IMG/VR virus record: IMGVR_UViG_3300033142_000494
Location: 1 to 42,545 of that record
Direction: 5' to 3' (one strand)
Origin: a virus
Length of the DNA stretch: 42,545 nucleotides
Shown: positions 11,114 to 19,097 of the stretch, one piece after another
How the letters are laid out: each line of letters opens with the position of its first letter
Position numbering within the stretch: the first letter of the stretch is position 1
Made by a program: the position numbers and the translations under genes
The notes under the pieces: model-generated
Seen by the model: only the letters and a program-made list of their open reading frames with translations
Database searches by the model: none
What the model was told of the DNA's origin: nothing

Positions 11114-12800
11114 AATTGTAAAACTAACTGAAGTTCAAGTTAACCCAGAACTACCTTTATTTTGTGATACTGAAACTTGTGGTTTATATGGTGAAGTGAG
11201 ATTAATTCAGTGTTACCAAGAAGGCTGGTCCCATGTATTATTAGTTGAGTGGCCTAATAACCTGCAACTAATGATGTTCATAATTAAGCATTGGACTGTC
11301 TGGCATAATGCTCACTACGATATAACAACTGTTCAAGAGCAAACTCATTCACGATTAATACCACCTAAGTTCGATGATACATTCCTTGCTGCTCGTTTAG
11401 CACAACCTCAATATGATAAGTATAGCTTAGATGCTGTTATTGCTCGTACTATGGGTTATGACCCTTATGAGAAAGCTGGACTTGATAAGAAAGTACTACA
11501 GAAGTCTAACTGGGATAGGTTAACATTAACTAAAGACCAATTATTGTATGCTGCACTTGATGTTAAGTATATGCCTGAGATATGGGCTGATGTTAATAAA
11601 GTTACTGAAGATACAACTTATGTCCTTGATAAATCCTGCCTAGCTAAAGCATTAGACTTTCAATGGAATGGTATGCCTGTGGATTCAGAAAAGGTAGATA
11701 CAGAATTCACTAGAATCAACAAAGAATTATCTGAAATTCCTATGCCTATTAATGCTAATTCTTGGCAACAAGTGCGAAAATGGCTCAACGTGGACCAATC
11801 TGATAAGATATTTCTATCTAATTTAGCTTTACGTGGTAATGACAAAGCGAGAGCCGTTCTTGATGTACGTTCACGTTGTAAATTACTTAGCTTTCTAACT
11901 AAGTATGACCATGATATTATTTATGGTAAGTTTAAGCCTTCAGCTAGGTCAGGACGATTTACTTCTGACGACCACAATTTACAGCAGATACCTCGTAAAC
12001 TTAAGTGTATCTTTGGTTATCCTGAAGACAGTGACCGTATACTTGTCTATTCTGATTATGCTCAGTTAGAACTACGAACAATCGCAGCTATCTTAGATGT
12101 TAAGCTAATGGTTAAAATGTTCCGTGAAGGTGTAGACTTACATGGTTATGTTGCGTCTATACTATTTGGTGAAGACTGGAAGAAGGATGATAGACAAGTT
12201 ACTAAAACCTATAACTTCAACTTATTATACGGTGGTTCAGTAGGTATGGTACTCAGTATTCTTAGTACTTACGGTCTTTTAGTTGAACCTCGTATAGCTG
12301 AACGCCACAAACTTAAGTGGCTTAAACTCTTTCCTGAAATTGACAAATGGCAGAAGCGAGAAATAAGTAATTGGCGTAAAGGTAAACTTGGTAGTACACC
12401 ATTAGGTCGTCAATATAAAGGTAATCTTATGACTGACCAAATGAATTTAATGAACCAAGGGGCTGGTGCTGAGGTAGCTAAGTTAGCAATGCATTACTTC
12501 TGTCCTAAGTTACAAGAGTTTAATGAGCAGAATGATACTGATGTTAAACTATGTAATTTCATTCATGATTCTTACATTCTAGATACACCAAACGACCCTA
12601 AAGTATATGAACCTGTTGCTAAAATCCTTGCTGAATGTATGCAGGAAGCCTGGTTTGAAATGAGTAAATGCTTCAAACTTAAAGACTTGCCTATGCCTGT
12701 TAACGTAAGAGTTGGTCATAACTGGGGCGACATAGAAAATGACGTATTCAAATGGGAGTATGACCTCGAAGGTATGGCTATGTACGAACGAGCGTTATAA
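11103..12800 (+). CDS. family A DNA polymerase with 3'-5' exonuclease
   Basis: Start ATG 11103 (AAGGTG upstream) gives 565 aa. The exonuclease domain is complete: Exo I D22-x-E24, Exo II N69/D73 (WHNAHYD) and Exo III Y149-x3-D153. Polymerase motifs: A YSDYAQLELR (D318, E323), B RQVTKTYNFNLLYG (K368, F372, Y376) and C IHDS (H488, D489). Phe at the position of E. coli F762 is the state commonly linked with virulent phages. Motif C reads HDS where most family members have HDE. It lacks a 5'-3' nuclease domain, which is supplied by the separate FEN protein at 15002. This is the replicative enzyme. Confidence 0.95.
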   Translation: MIYKIVKLTEVQVNPELPLFCDTETCGLYGEVRLIQCYQEGWSHVLLVEWPNNLQLMMFIIKHWTVWHNAHYDITTVQEQTHSRLIPPKFDDTFLAARLAQPQYDKYSLDAVIARTMGYDPYEKAGLDKKVLQKSNWDRLTLTKDQLLYAALDVKYMPEIWADVNKVTEDTTYVLDKSCLAKALDFQWNGMPVDSEKVDTEFTRINKELSEIPMPINANSWQQVRKWLNVDQSDKIFLSNLALRGNDKARAVLDVRSRCKLLSFLTKYDHDIIYGKFKPSARSGRFTSDDHNLQQIPRKLKCIFGYPEDSDRILVYSDYAQLELRTIAAILDVKLMVKMFREGVDLHGYVASILFGEDWKKDDRQVTKTYNFNLLYGGSVGMVLSILSTYGLLVEPRIAERHKLKWLKLFPEIDKWQKREISNWRKGKLGSTPLGRQYKGNLMTDQMNLMNQGAGAEVAKLAMHYFCPKLQEFNEQNDTDVKLCNFIHDSYILDTPNDPKVYEPVAKILAECMQEAWFEMSKCFKLKDLPMPVNVRVGHNWGDIENDVFKWEYDLEGMAMYERAL

Positions 12801-12814
12801 CAATAAGATATAAC

Positions 12815-12861
12815 CTTATTCCTATTTGTTATTTCATAAATAGGAATATTTAGTGTATAAT
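12815..12861 (+). promoter_or_regulatory. recurring element, 10-bp hairpin and promoter before the TS-fold gene
   Basis: The element CTTATTCCTATTTGTTATTT starts at 12815. ATTCCTATTT (12818-12827) and AAATAGGAAT (12838-12847) form a perfect 10-bp stem. TATAAT lies at 12856-12861, with a weak TTTCAT -35 (12832-12837) inside the loop. The organisation mirrors 8557-8620. It looks like a regulated promoter that restarts transcription for the nucleotide-metabolism genes. Confidence 0.5.
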
Positions 12862-12890
12862 TATTATATTAAATCAACGGAGAGTAAAGA

Positions 12891-13694
12891 ATGCAAAAGT
12901 TTGAACAAGATTATGCTGCTTTAGTACAGCAAATATTAGTACAAGGTGAAAAGCGACAAACTCGTAATGGTGAGACAACATCCATATTTGGTGCTATGTT
13001 GAAAGTACCAATGAATGGTGATATGACTTTCCCAGTATTACAAGGTCGTCGTATGTACCATAAAGGCGTGCTTGGTGAATTAGCAGCTATGTTACGTAAG
13101 CCTACATGTTTAGCGGATTTTGAAAAGTGGGATTGTAACTACTGGAAACTTTGGGCTAAAGAAGATGGTTCAATCAATGTAGACTATGGTAATGCTTGGC
13201 ATGCTGATGGTCAGATTGAACGATTAAAAGATTCACTAGCTAATAATCCAACTGACCGCCGTATGATTATTAATGGCTGGAGACCTTGGAACTTATCTAA
13301 TCTTGATTTACCTTGTTGCCATTTACTTTACCAGTTCTATGTTCGTGATGGTAAATACCTTGATATGATGTGGTATCAGCGTTCAGTAGATACAATGATT
13401 GGGTTACCTTCAGATATTGTATTTGCAGCAGCTTGGTTAGTATCAATAGCTAATGAATTTGATATGATTCCTGGCGAAATTACTATGATGCTTGGTGATT
13501 GTCATATTTACAAAGAACATTATCAAAGTGCTAAAACTTATATTGATAGGGTTGTTTATTCACCTATATTAAAAGCACCTACATATAGATTTATGGCAGA
13601 ACTTGGTAAAGACTTTTGTTTATTCGAACCTAAAGATATAATCTTTAACGTATATCAAACCCATCCTAAAATTGACTTGGAGCTAAAAGCCTAA
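12891..13694 (+). CDS. thymidylate-synthase-fold enzyme, probable dCMP (hydroxy)methylase
   Basis: This 267-aa protein has the TS core: catalytic Cys in LPCCH (C143), QRS-x-D (R164, S165, D167), GLPSDI and HIY (H205, Y207). These align with E. coli TS residues C146, R166, S167, D169, H207 and Y209. The one mismatch is D175 in place of the Asn (N177) that selects dUMP. Asp at this site is the hallmark of T4 gp42-type dCMP hydroxymethylase, and N-to-D mutants of TS are known to act on dCMP. The enzyme probably uses dCMP and methylene-THF to make 5-hydroxymethyl- or 5-methyl-dCMP. It is followed directly by the MazG-like and deaminase genes. Ordinary TS activity is the alternative. Confidence 0.8.
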   Translation: MQKFEQDYAALVQQILVQGEKRQTRNGETTSIFGAMLKVPMNGDMTFPVLQGRRMYHKGVLGELAAMLRKPTCLADFEKWDCNYWKLWAKEDGSINVDYGNAWHADGQIERLKDSLANNPTDRRMIINGWRPWNLSNLDLPCCHLLYQFYVRDGKYLDMMWYQRSVDTMIGLPSDIVFAAAWLVSIANEFDMIPGEITMMLGDCHIYKEHYQSAKTYIDRVVYSPILKAPTYRFMAELGKDFCLFEPKDIIFNVYQTHPKIDLELKA

Positions 13695-14272
13695 TGAACC
13701 TCGGACATATATTTGAACGTGTAAGTGATTGGAATTCTAAACGTTATGAACGTAAATACGACCACAACCTAAGTGTTAACCTTTTAACTGAAGAGTTACA
13801 AGAATATTTTGATGCTAATACTTTAGTTGACCAGCTTGATGCTTTATGTGATATGACTTATGTTGCAATTGGTATACTTTGGAAAATTGATGTTGATAAT
13901 AGTACTCTTGAGTTTAATGCTGAAGAGTCTCATGCTCAAGTAGCTAGGTTATTAACGACTAATACTCTTGACCCTATTTATTTAGTTGCGTCAGTATTAG
14001 CTCAATATGAACATGATAATGATTATCCAACAGCTCTTGCTGCTCAAATGATTGTTACTTTATGTATGACTCAAATGTCAGCAATGGGTCTCAATCAAGA
14101 AGAATCATTCATGTCACTAGTTGTTGTATGTGATAGTAATGATTCAAAAAGTATAAAGAAAACTGCAGCACATATTAAAGCAAACGACGGTGATAAAGGT
14201 CCTTACTTTGTTGCTCCTGAACCTAAATTATTAGCAATCATTGCTCAAGCGGAGTTACGTCATGGCAGTTAA
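13694..14272 (+). CDS. MazG-like nucleotide pyrophosphohydrolase
   Basis: A 192-aa all-helical protein. LLTEELQEYFDANTLVDQLD followed by ALCDMTYVAIG gives the EE-x-x-E and later D-x3-D metal-binding pattern of all-alpha NTP pyrophosphatases (MazG, dUTPase and human dCTPase families). A later segment (CDSNDSKSI) matches the N-x-SK region of that fold. It overlaps the TS-fold gene by one base and the deaminase gene by 11 bp. With a dCMP-type TS enzyme next door, a dCTP-to-dCMP function (as T4 gp56 performs) is an attractive but unproven guess. Confidence 0.72.
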   Translation: MNLGHIFERVSDWNSKRYERKYDHNLSVNLLTEELQEYFDANTLVDQLDALCDMTYVAIGILWKIDVDNSTLEFNAEESHAQVARLLTTNTLDPIYLVASVLAQYEHDNDYPTALAAQMIVTLCMTQMSAMGLNQEESFMSLVVVCDSNDSKSIKKTAAHIKANDGDKGPYFVAPEPKLLAIIAQAELRHGS

Positions 14273-14840
14273 AGACATAGTTAAGTATGTATTCTCAGAA
14301 GCAGCTAAGTCAAACGTAGAGAAGCGTAAAGTTGGTTGTGTTATTACTAATGCGGCTGGAGTTATTGTAGCAGCAGGTCGCAACGCATCATTTGAAGATG
14401 GTGAGACACCTGATATCCATGCTGAAGAAATGGCTTGTGAAGAATTTATAGATACCGGTACCGGTCCTTACACTGCTTATGTTTCACAACCACCTTGCCC
14501 TAATTGTGCTACAATCCTTTTAGACACTGGTATTAGTAGTATTGAAGTAGTAGAAGAGTTCATGAAGTTCGATGGTGATAAACTACGTCTTGATTTGATA
14601 CCTCCTTCTGCAACAAAAGCTTTAGCTGAAGTATTAACTTTTGGTGCTCGCAAGTACAAGCCAAACAACTGGAAAAACTGCAAAGACTTAGCACGTTATG
14701 AAGCTGCAATGTTACGCCATATCTTAGCTTATCAAGAAGGTGAGTCACATGATAGTGAATCAGGTATGCCCCACTTATGGCATGCAATGACTAATATTGC
14801 ATTCTTAATTGAATTAGATAAAGATTCAAAAATGTGTTAA
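14262..14840 (+). CDS. dCMP-deaminase-like domain fused to dATP/dGTP diphosphohydrolase-like domain
   Basis: ATG 14262 (GGAG upstream) gives 192 aa. Residues ~1-97 are a zinc-dependent cytidine/deoxycytidylate deaminase: HAEE (H53, E55) and PCPNC (C79, C82). Residues ~101-188 match the small all-alpha dATP/dGTP diphosphohydrolase (MazZ-like) family: KFDGDKLRLDLIPPSATKAL, FGARKYKPNNWK, RYEAAMLRHILAYQEGE and SGMPHLWHAMTNIAFLIEL. The fusion joins deamination of dC nucleotides with hydrolysis of a purine dNTP. In diaminopurine phages the MazZ step feeds PurZ, but no PurZ is seen here, so the role of the second domain is open. Confidence 0.8.
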   Translation: MAVKDIVKYVFSEAAKSNVEKRKVGCVITNAAGVIVAAGRNASFEDGETPDIHAEEMACEEFIDTGTGPYTAYVSQPPCPNCATILLDTGISSIEVVEEFMKFDGDKLRLDLIPPSATKALAEVLTFGARKYKPNNWKNCKDLARYEAAMLRHILAYQEGESHDSESGMPHLWHAMTNIAFLIELDKDSKMC

Positions 14841-14877
14841 AACCAAAGGTTTAAACTACAAAACGTATAGGCCAAAC

Positions 14878-14968
14878 GAGTCCAGATTTGAGTTATAATT
14901 TTAGTCTAATATGATTAATCAGACTCAATAAAATAGGTCAAATCTGGCGATTCTAGGAGTCCTAGAAT
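14878..14968 (+). promoter_or_regulatory. 23-bp shared element, nested inverted repeats and a 19-bp palindrome
   Basis: Bases 14878-14900 match 1828-1850 at 21 of 23 positions and contain TATAAT (14894-14899) without a -35. CCAGATTTG (14882-14890) is repeated inverted at 14939-14947. Inside lie AGTCT/AGACT and the palindrome GATTAATC. A perfect 19-bp palindrome, ATTCTAGGA-G-TCCTAGAAT, spans 14950-14968. The FEN gene starts at 15002. This is the densest symmetrical site in the replication block and looks like a complex promoter-operator. Confidence 0.6.
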
Positions 14969-15001
14969 TCCTCAATTACTTAAACTAAAGGAATAACTGC
15001 T

Positions 15002-15895
15002 ATGTTACTATTAGACTTATCAGGCGTTGCATGTGCTAAACCTATAACACTTTATTATGAAGGTGTTAAACCACCAATTGAAGATGTGCGAAACGTATTA
15101 ATCGGAGACATACAGAACTATGAAAAACTGTACAGTAAGAACTTTGGACGTATGGTTGTTTGCATAGATTCTAAACCTTATTGGCGTTCTGAAGTACATC
15201 CATCTTACAAACAAAACAGAACTAAAGCTAAAGCTAAGTCTGATATTGACTGGGATGCGTTCGGTGCTGATGTCAATCAAATTAATATAGACCTTGTAGA
15301 GTATAGTAATTACATTATTATTGACCTTAAAGGTGCTGAAGCAGATGATGTAATAGCTGTACTTACTGAACATGCTATTGCTAAAGATGAACCTGTAGCT
15401 ATTATTTCTAGTGATAAAGATATGATGCAATTGCAAGTACGTCATAAAAATGTTTATCAGTTTAGCCCTAACCGTAATAAGTTGCTTACTCTTGAAAACA
15501 CCGAATATGATTTATTATCTCACTTACTTAAAGGTGATGTTAGTGATTGTATACCAAATGTGTTCAGTCCTGACAACCACTTTATGATTGAAGGTGACAA
15601 ACCTAGACAAAAGTCTATTAGTAAGAAAATCATTGCTGAAGTCCGTGAATACTTCCCAGATAACTTAGATAACTGTGAATTACTTGCCGATGCGTTAGAA
15701 AGATTCAAACAAAACCAAGTACTTATTGATACTACTTATATACCTGAAGAACTTCAGAAAACTATAATTAGTACTTTTAAGCGTAAGTCTTGCATTAATA
15801 AAGACCACCGCATTGATGAATTACTATCTGAGTTTGATGGCGAAGATGAGGGTGATTTTATAGGTGAACCTTCTAATGTGTCTGTGAGGTTATAG
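15002..15895 (+). CDS. 5'-3' exonuclease / RNase H (FEN-like, T4 Rnh type)
   Basis: This 297-aa protein has AAGGAA before its start. It shows FEN family acidic motifs: D5 (LLLDLSG), D56 (VVCIDSKPYWR), E113/D115/D116 (GAEADDVIAVL) and D138/D140 (SSDKDMMQLQ). An H3TH-type DNA-binding segment follows (LKGDVSDCIPNV). KPYWRSEVHPSYKQNR resembles the T4 RNase H family. It would remove RNA primers and flaps, replacing the 5' nuclease domain missing from the polymerase. Confidence 0.85.
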   Translation: MLLLDLSGVACAKPITLYYEGVKPPIEDVRNVLIGDIQNYEKLYSKNFGRMVVCIDSKPYWRSEVHPSYKQNRTKAKAKSDIDWDAFGADVNQINIDLVEYSNYIIIDLKGAEADDVIAVLTEHAIAKDEPVAIISSDKDMMQLQVRHKNVYQFSPNRNKLLTLENTEYDLLSHLLKGDVSDCIPNVFSPDNHFMIEGDKPRQKSISKKIIAEVREYFPDNLDNCELLADALERFKQNQVLIDTTYIPEELQKTIISTFKRKSCINKDHRIDELLSEFDGEDEGDFIGEPSNVSVRL

Positions 15896-16338
15896 TGGCA
15901 ACACGTAAGAATAATAACTTATATTTACGTTATCAAAGAGCTTGTCAAGCAGCACTTCGCAATCGTTGTATTGCTTGGTTTGAAGAGGGTGATACATGTA
16001 TTGTAAATATGAACAATGATAAAGTGTATCATACAATACCCGCAGACTTACTAGACGCTATGATAAACGTACCTTATCGATGGTCTATACACATAGTCAT
16101 AGCAGGTAAGTCTAATAAACTCTTTACAAAAGGTTCAGTAATACAAACGTTATCAAAGTATTATGCATCAGACTTAACTAATTTAGTTGGTCAAGAGTTT
16201 GAGAAACTTGAAAAGAACTTTAATCGTACACACTATCATCGTAAAGGGTATGTAGCAATACCTAGAATTGAGGACTTGTCTGAAGCACAAGTTGAAACTA
16301 TATTAGACCGAATAGGGATTTGGAATAATGAAAACTAA
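15895..16338 (+). CDS. hypothetical protein, 147 aa, GTG start
   Basis: GTG 15895 shares a base with the upstream TAG. The N-terminus is basic (RKNNNLYLRYQRACQAALRN). The middle is strand-rich (ACQAALRNRCIAWFEEGDTC), and the C-terminus ends EAQVETILDRIGIWNNEN. No domain is recognised. The tight packing with the FEN gene suggests a replication accessory. Confidence 0.65.
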   Translation: MATRKNNNLYLRYQRACQAALRNRCIAWFEEGDTCIVNMNNDKVYHTIPADLLDAMINVPYRWSIHIVIAGKSNKLFTKGSVIQTLSKYYASDLTNLVGQEFEKLEKNFNRTHYHRKGYVAIPRIEDLSEAQVETILDRIGIWNNEN

Positions 16339-16513
16339 ACAAGCAGTAGCACACGTAATAAAACATAAAAACTTAACTAAGTATGCAATAGCGCAAATAC
16401 TAGGTGCACAACCTCCATCTATTGACCAATGGTTAAAACGTACTCGCATGTCTAAAGCATATGCTGAAGTGTTCCTAAAAGAATTTAAAATTATTGTAAC
16501 GGACGCAGTATGA
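16328..16513 (+). CDS. Cro-like HTH regulator, 61 aa
   Basis: Overlaps its neighbours on both sides. NLTKYAIAQILGAQPPSIDQ-W is a clear helix-turn-helix in a Cro-sized protein, and LKRTRMSKAYAEVFLKEFK fits the third and fourth helices. Cro-family proteins repress by binding short palindromes. There is no CI partner or integrase, so it likely tunes lytic transcription. The perfect palindrome at 14950-14968 is a candidate target. Confidence 0.7.
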   Translation: MKTKQAVAHVIKHKNLTKYAIAQILGAQPPSIDQWLKRTRMSKAYAEVFLKEFKIIVTDAV

Positions 16514-17697
16514 TTCCATATGAGCACCAAATAGATTTAGCGGAACGTGCCTATGATATTCTTCGTGATGAGATGATTGTCTATCTTTGTTGTGAAGAAC
16601 GAACAGGTAAAACGCTAACAGCTATATTAGTTGCAGAGATGTCTAATGTACAGAAAATACTTGTCATAACTAAGAAGAAAGCTTTAGATGGTTGGTTTGA
16701 AACACTTGAAGCTTTTAAACATGATAAAGATTTCACTGTTATTAATTACCATCAAGCACTAAAGCAGACAACTAAGTATGATTTAGTTATATTAGATGAA
16801 AGCCATAACTATATATCAGCTTATCCTAAGACTGGCAAATTGTGGAAAGAAGTTAAAGTATTAACTAGTGAAGTACCGCTGATTTATATTAGTGCTACAC
16901 CTTATGCTCAAGGTCCACAGCAACTGTTCCATCAATTCGCTTTGTCTTCATGGTCACCTTGGAATAAACACTCTACTTTCTATCGTTGGTTTCAGCTGTA
17001 TGGTAAACCTTATTCATTAGAAATTAATGGTATAAAGATTCCACAATACGACAGAGTGCAAACTGAGATGGTACTTGGTTGTGTTAACCATTTGTTTATA
17101 ACAGCAACACGAAAGGAGTTAGGCTTTGAACATGAACCACTTGATAATGTACATCCTATACTACTATCGGAAGCAACTCGTGAAACTTATAATGAGCTCA
17201 TTCAGCATGACCTTGTTGAACTTTCTGTTGGTATGCTTGTATGTGATACTAGTCCAAAACTTCGAACAAGTCTTCACCAACTAGAAGGTGGGACTATAAA
17301 GATGGGTGATGAACGTTATATACTAGCTAATACTGAAAAGATAGATTACATTCTTGATATGTTTGGCGACAATGAATCTTTAGTTATAATGTATAACTAT
17401 ATAGCTGAGAAGACTAAACTTGAGAATCACTTCAAGAAAGCAAGAATACTTCAAGCAACGTCATTCGCCGAAGGTGTAGACTTACATAAGTATCGTGATT
17501 TAGTTATATATTCGCAAGACTTCTCTACTGCACGTCACACACAACGTAGAGCTCGTCAATGTAATAAAGAACGTAAGTTTCCAATTGATGTACATTATTT
17601 ACTAGTTAAAGATGCTATTAGCGCACAAGTATATTCAACTGTAAGTATTAATAAGAAAAATTTTGTCGATAAAGTTTTCAACCGAGGAACAATATAA
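16510..17697 (+). CDS. SF2 DEAD/DEAH-type helicase
   Basis: This 395-aa protein has motif I EERTGKTLTA (29-38), motif II VILDESH, motif III YISATPY, a motif V-like ATSFAEGVDLHKY and motif VI HTQRRARQCN. The N-terminus YEHQ resembles a Q-motif. It is shorter than UvsW or RecG and resembles compact phage SF2 helicases used in recombination or fork processing. It is coupled to the Cro-like gene (4-bp overlap). Confidence 0.85.
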   Translation: MIPYEHQIDLAERAYDILRDEMIVYLCCEERTGKTLTAILVAEMSNVQKILVITKKKALDGWFETLEAFKHDKDFTVINYHQALKQTTKYDLVILDESHNYISAYPKTGKLWKEVKVLTSEVPLIYISATPYAQGPQQLFHQFALSSWSPWNKHSTFYRWFQLYGKPYSLEINGIKIPQYDRVQTEMVLGCVNHLFITATRKELGFEHEPLDNVHPILLSEATRETYNELIQHDLVELSVGMLVCDTSPKLRTSLHQLEGGTIKMGDERYILANTEKIDYILDMFGDNESLVIMYNYIAEKTKLENHFKKARILQATSFAEGVDLHKYRDLVIYSQDFSTARHTQRRARQCNKERKFPIDVHYLLVKDAISAQVYSTVSINKKNFVDKVFNRGTI

Positions 17698-17930
17698 TGG
17701 CGAGTCTCATAAATAAACAAATGTTACAAGAATTAACATTAGAAGTCTTAACAAAAGATATGAATGATAGTCTTGATATTATTACTAAAGAAGTAATAAG
17801 TAAATTAGAATCTCAAGTCAGAGCTAATGTAGCTGCTAGATTAATTGGCAGGGTTAATAAAGACTATGATATACAATTTGATAGAGATAGAATACAAATA
17901 ACAATCCGAATGGAGACTCGCCATGTTTAA
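17697..17930 (+). CDS. hypothetical protein, 77 aa
   Basis: Start overlaps the helicase stop (TAATG); the end overlaps the ligase start by 8 bp. The protein is helical and amphipathic at first (LINKQMLQELTLEVLTKDMN), then ends in two basic strands (DIQFDRDRIQITIRMETRH). No family is recognised. Confidence 0.65.
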   Translation: MASLINKQMLQELTLEVLTKDMNDSLDIITKEVISKLESQVRANVAARLIGRVNKDYDIQFDRDRIQITIRMETRHV

Positions 17931-18807
17931 ACCAATGAAACCTGCCTCAAAGCTGATAAATCCTGTAGACATGAAGAAGTGGCCTAAGCTTGCATCAATC
18001 AAGTTTGATGGTGTTCGTGGTGTCACTAGTAAAGAAGGTGTGCTATCTAATAGTTTAAAGTTAATACCTAATCTTTACGTTCAACGTATATTATCAACTG
18101 TACCTGCAGGTTTAGATGGTGAGTTAGTCTTACGCGGTGATAAGGGTAAACTGTATGACAATAATCAATCTGCTTTTATGTCTGTTCAGGGTGAGCCTGA
18201 CTTTGTATTCAAAGCATTTGATTACGTAGTTCTTACAGAAGCACCGTTTGCCTATCGTTTGAATATATTAACTCAACTATGTTTAGACTTAGAATTTGTT
18301 GAAGCTGTTAATCATATAGAGCTTAATGAGCCTCAGGAAGCTCTAGATTTGTATGAATCTGCAAGACGAGGTGGTTATGAAGGTTTAATATTACGTGACC
18401 CTGAAGCTCCCTATAAACATGGTCGTAGTACTGTTAATCAAGAGTGGGGTTTGAAGATGAAACCTTATGACCCTGATGAAGCTATTGTAACAGGTTTCAC
18501 CGAGCTTCACCATAATGAGAATGAACAATCATTGAATGAGATGGGTAATAATGTACGTTCTAAACATCAAGATGGCAAAGTTCCAGGTGGTACCTTAGGT
18601 TCACTTGTTTGTTTGTATGATGGTAAAGAGTTCAAGATAGGTACTGGTTTCAGTGCAGAACAACGCCAAGAGATTTGGAATAACCGGATGGATTATAAGT
18701 TAAAATATGTACGCTTTAAACATCAAGGTATTACTAAATCAGGCGTCCCACGTGGTCCAGCTGTATTCTTAGGCTGGAGAAATAAAATAGATATTGGAGA
18801 GAACTAA
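17923..18807 (+). CDS. ATP-dependent DNA ligase
   Basis: This 294-aa protein has motif I IKFDGVRG with the AMP-accepting Lys (K27), DGELVLRG (motif Ia/II area), motif III FKAFDYV, motif IV EGLILRDP and motif V EWGLKMKPYD. An OB-fold domain follows (GSLVCLYDGKEFKIGTGFSA). Length matches minimal phage ligases of the T7 class. It seals Okazaki fragments and recombination intermediates in concert with the FEN nuclease and polymerase. Confidence 0.93.
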   Translation: MFKPMKPASKLINPVDMKKWPKLASIKFDGVRGVTSKEGVLSNSLKLIPNLYVQRILSTVPAGLDGELVLRGDKGKLYDNNQSAFMSVQGEPDFVFKAFDYVVLTEAPFAYRLNILTQLCLDLEFVEAVNHIELNEPQEALDLYESARRGGYEGLILRDPEAPYKHGRSTVNQEWGLKMKPYDPDEAIVTGFTELHHNENEQSLNEMGNNVRSKHQDGKVPGGTLGSLVCLYDGKEFKIGTGFSAEQRQEIWNNRMDYKLKYVRFKHQGITKSGVPRGPAVFLGWRNKIDIGEN

Positions 18808-19097
18808 TGAAGAGTGCTATACATGTAGGTGGAGCTAATCCAGAGTCAGTAAATAAGTTAGCAGAAACTGTGTTACAAATATTACAAGTGCCTCATACAG
18901 ATGAGCGTACTAAACAATTAGCTTTGGAGGTTATTGGTAAAGGTGTTGAAGCTCCATCTAATCTCACAATAAGTAGTTGTAACTTTGAAATGCCTGAAAC
19001 TATTGTTAATAATGATTTTCAGCAAAGTAGAATTGATACTATTAATACTATGGAGCAAGAAGATGAGCGAACAAAAGCTTCAGAAGAAGATTCTTGA
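18807..19097 (+). CDS. hypothetical protein, 96 aa
   Basis: Start overlaps the ligase stop (TAATG), with GGAG upstream. Residues ~15-50 are helical (ESVNKLAETVLQILQVPHTD); the tail is acidic (MEQEDERTKASEEDS). It overlaps the start of the VRR-NUC reading frame. No function is recognised. Confidence 0.65.
   Translation: MKSAIHVGGANPESVNKLAETVLQILQVPHTDERTKQLALEVIGKGVEAPSNLTISSCNFEMPETIVNNDFQQSRIDTINTMEQEDERTKASEEDS

Noticed and set aside
7094-12800. Search for a T7-type single-subunit RNA polymerase
   Set aside because: None of the long ORFs shows its motifs. The family A polymerase has an exonuclease domain and is a DNA polymerase.
14560-14840. Diaminopurine (Z) genome suggested by the MazZ-like domain
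   Set aside because: No PurZ- or DatZ-like gene was seen. The domain also occurs in phages without Z-DNA.
16328-16513. Temperate lifestyle suggested by a Cro-like protein
   Set aside because: No integrase, excisionase, CI repressor or attachment site was found. The gene lies inside a replication operon.
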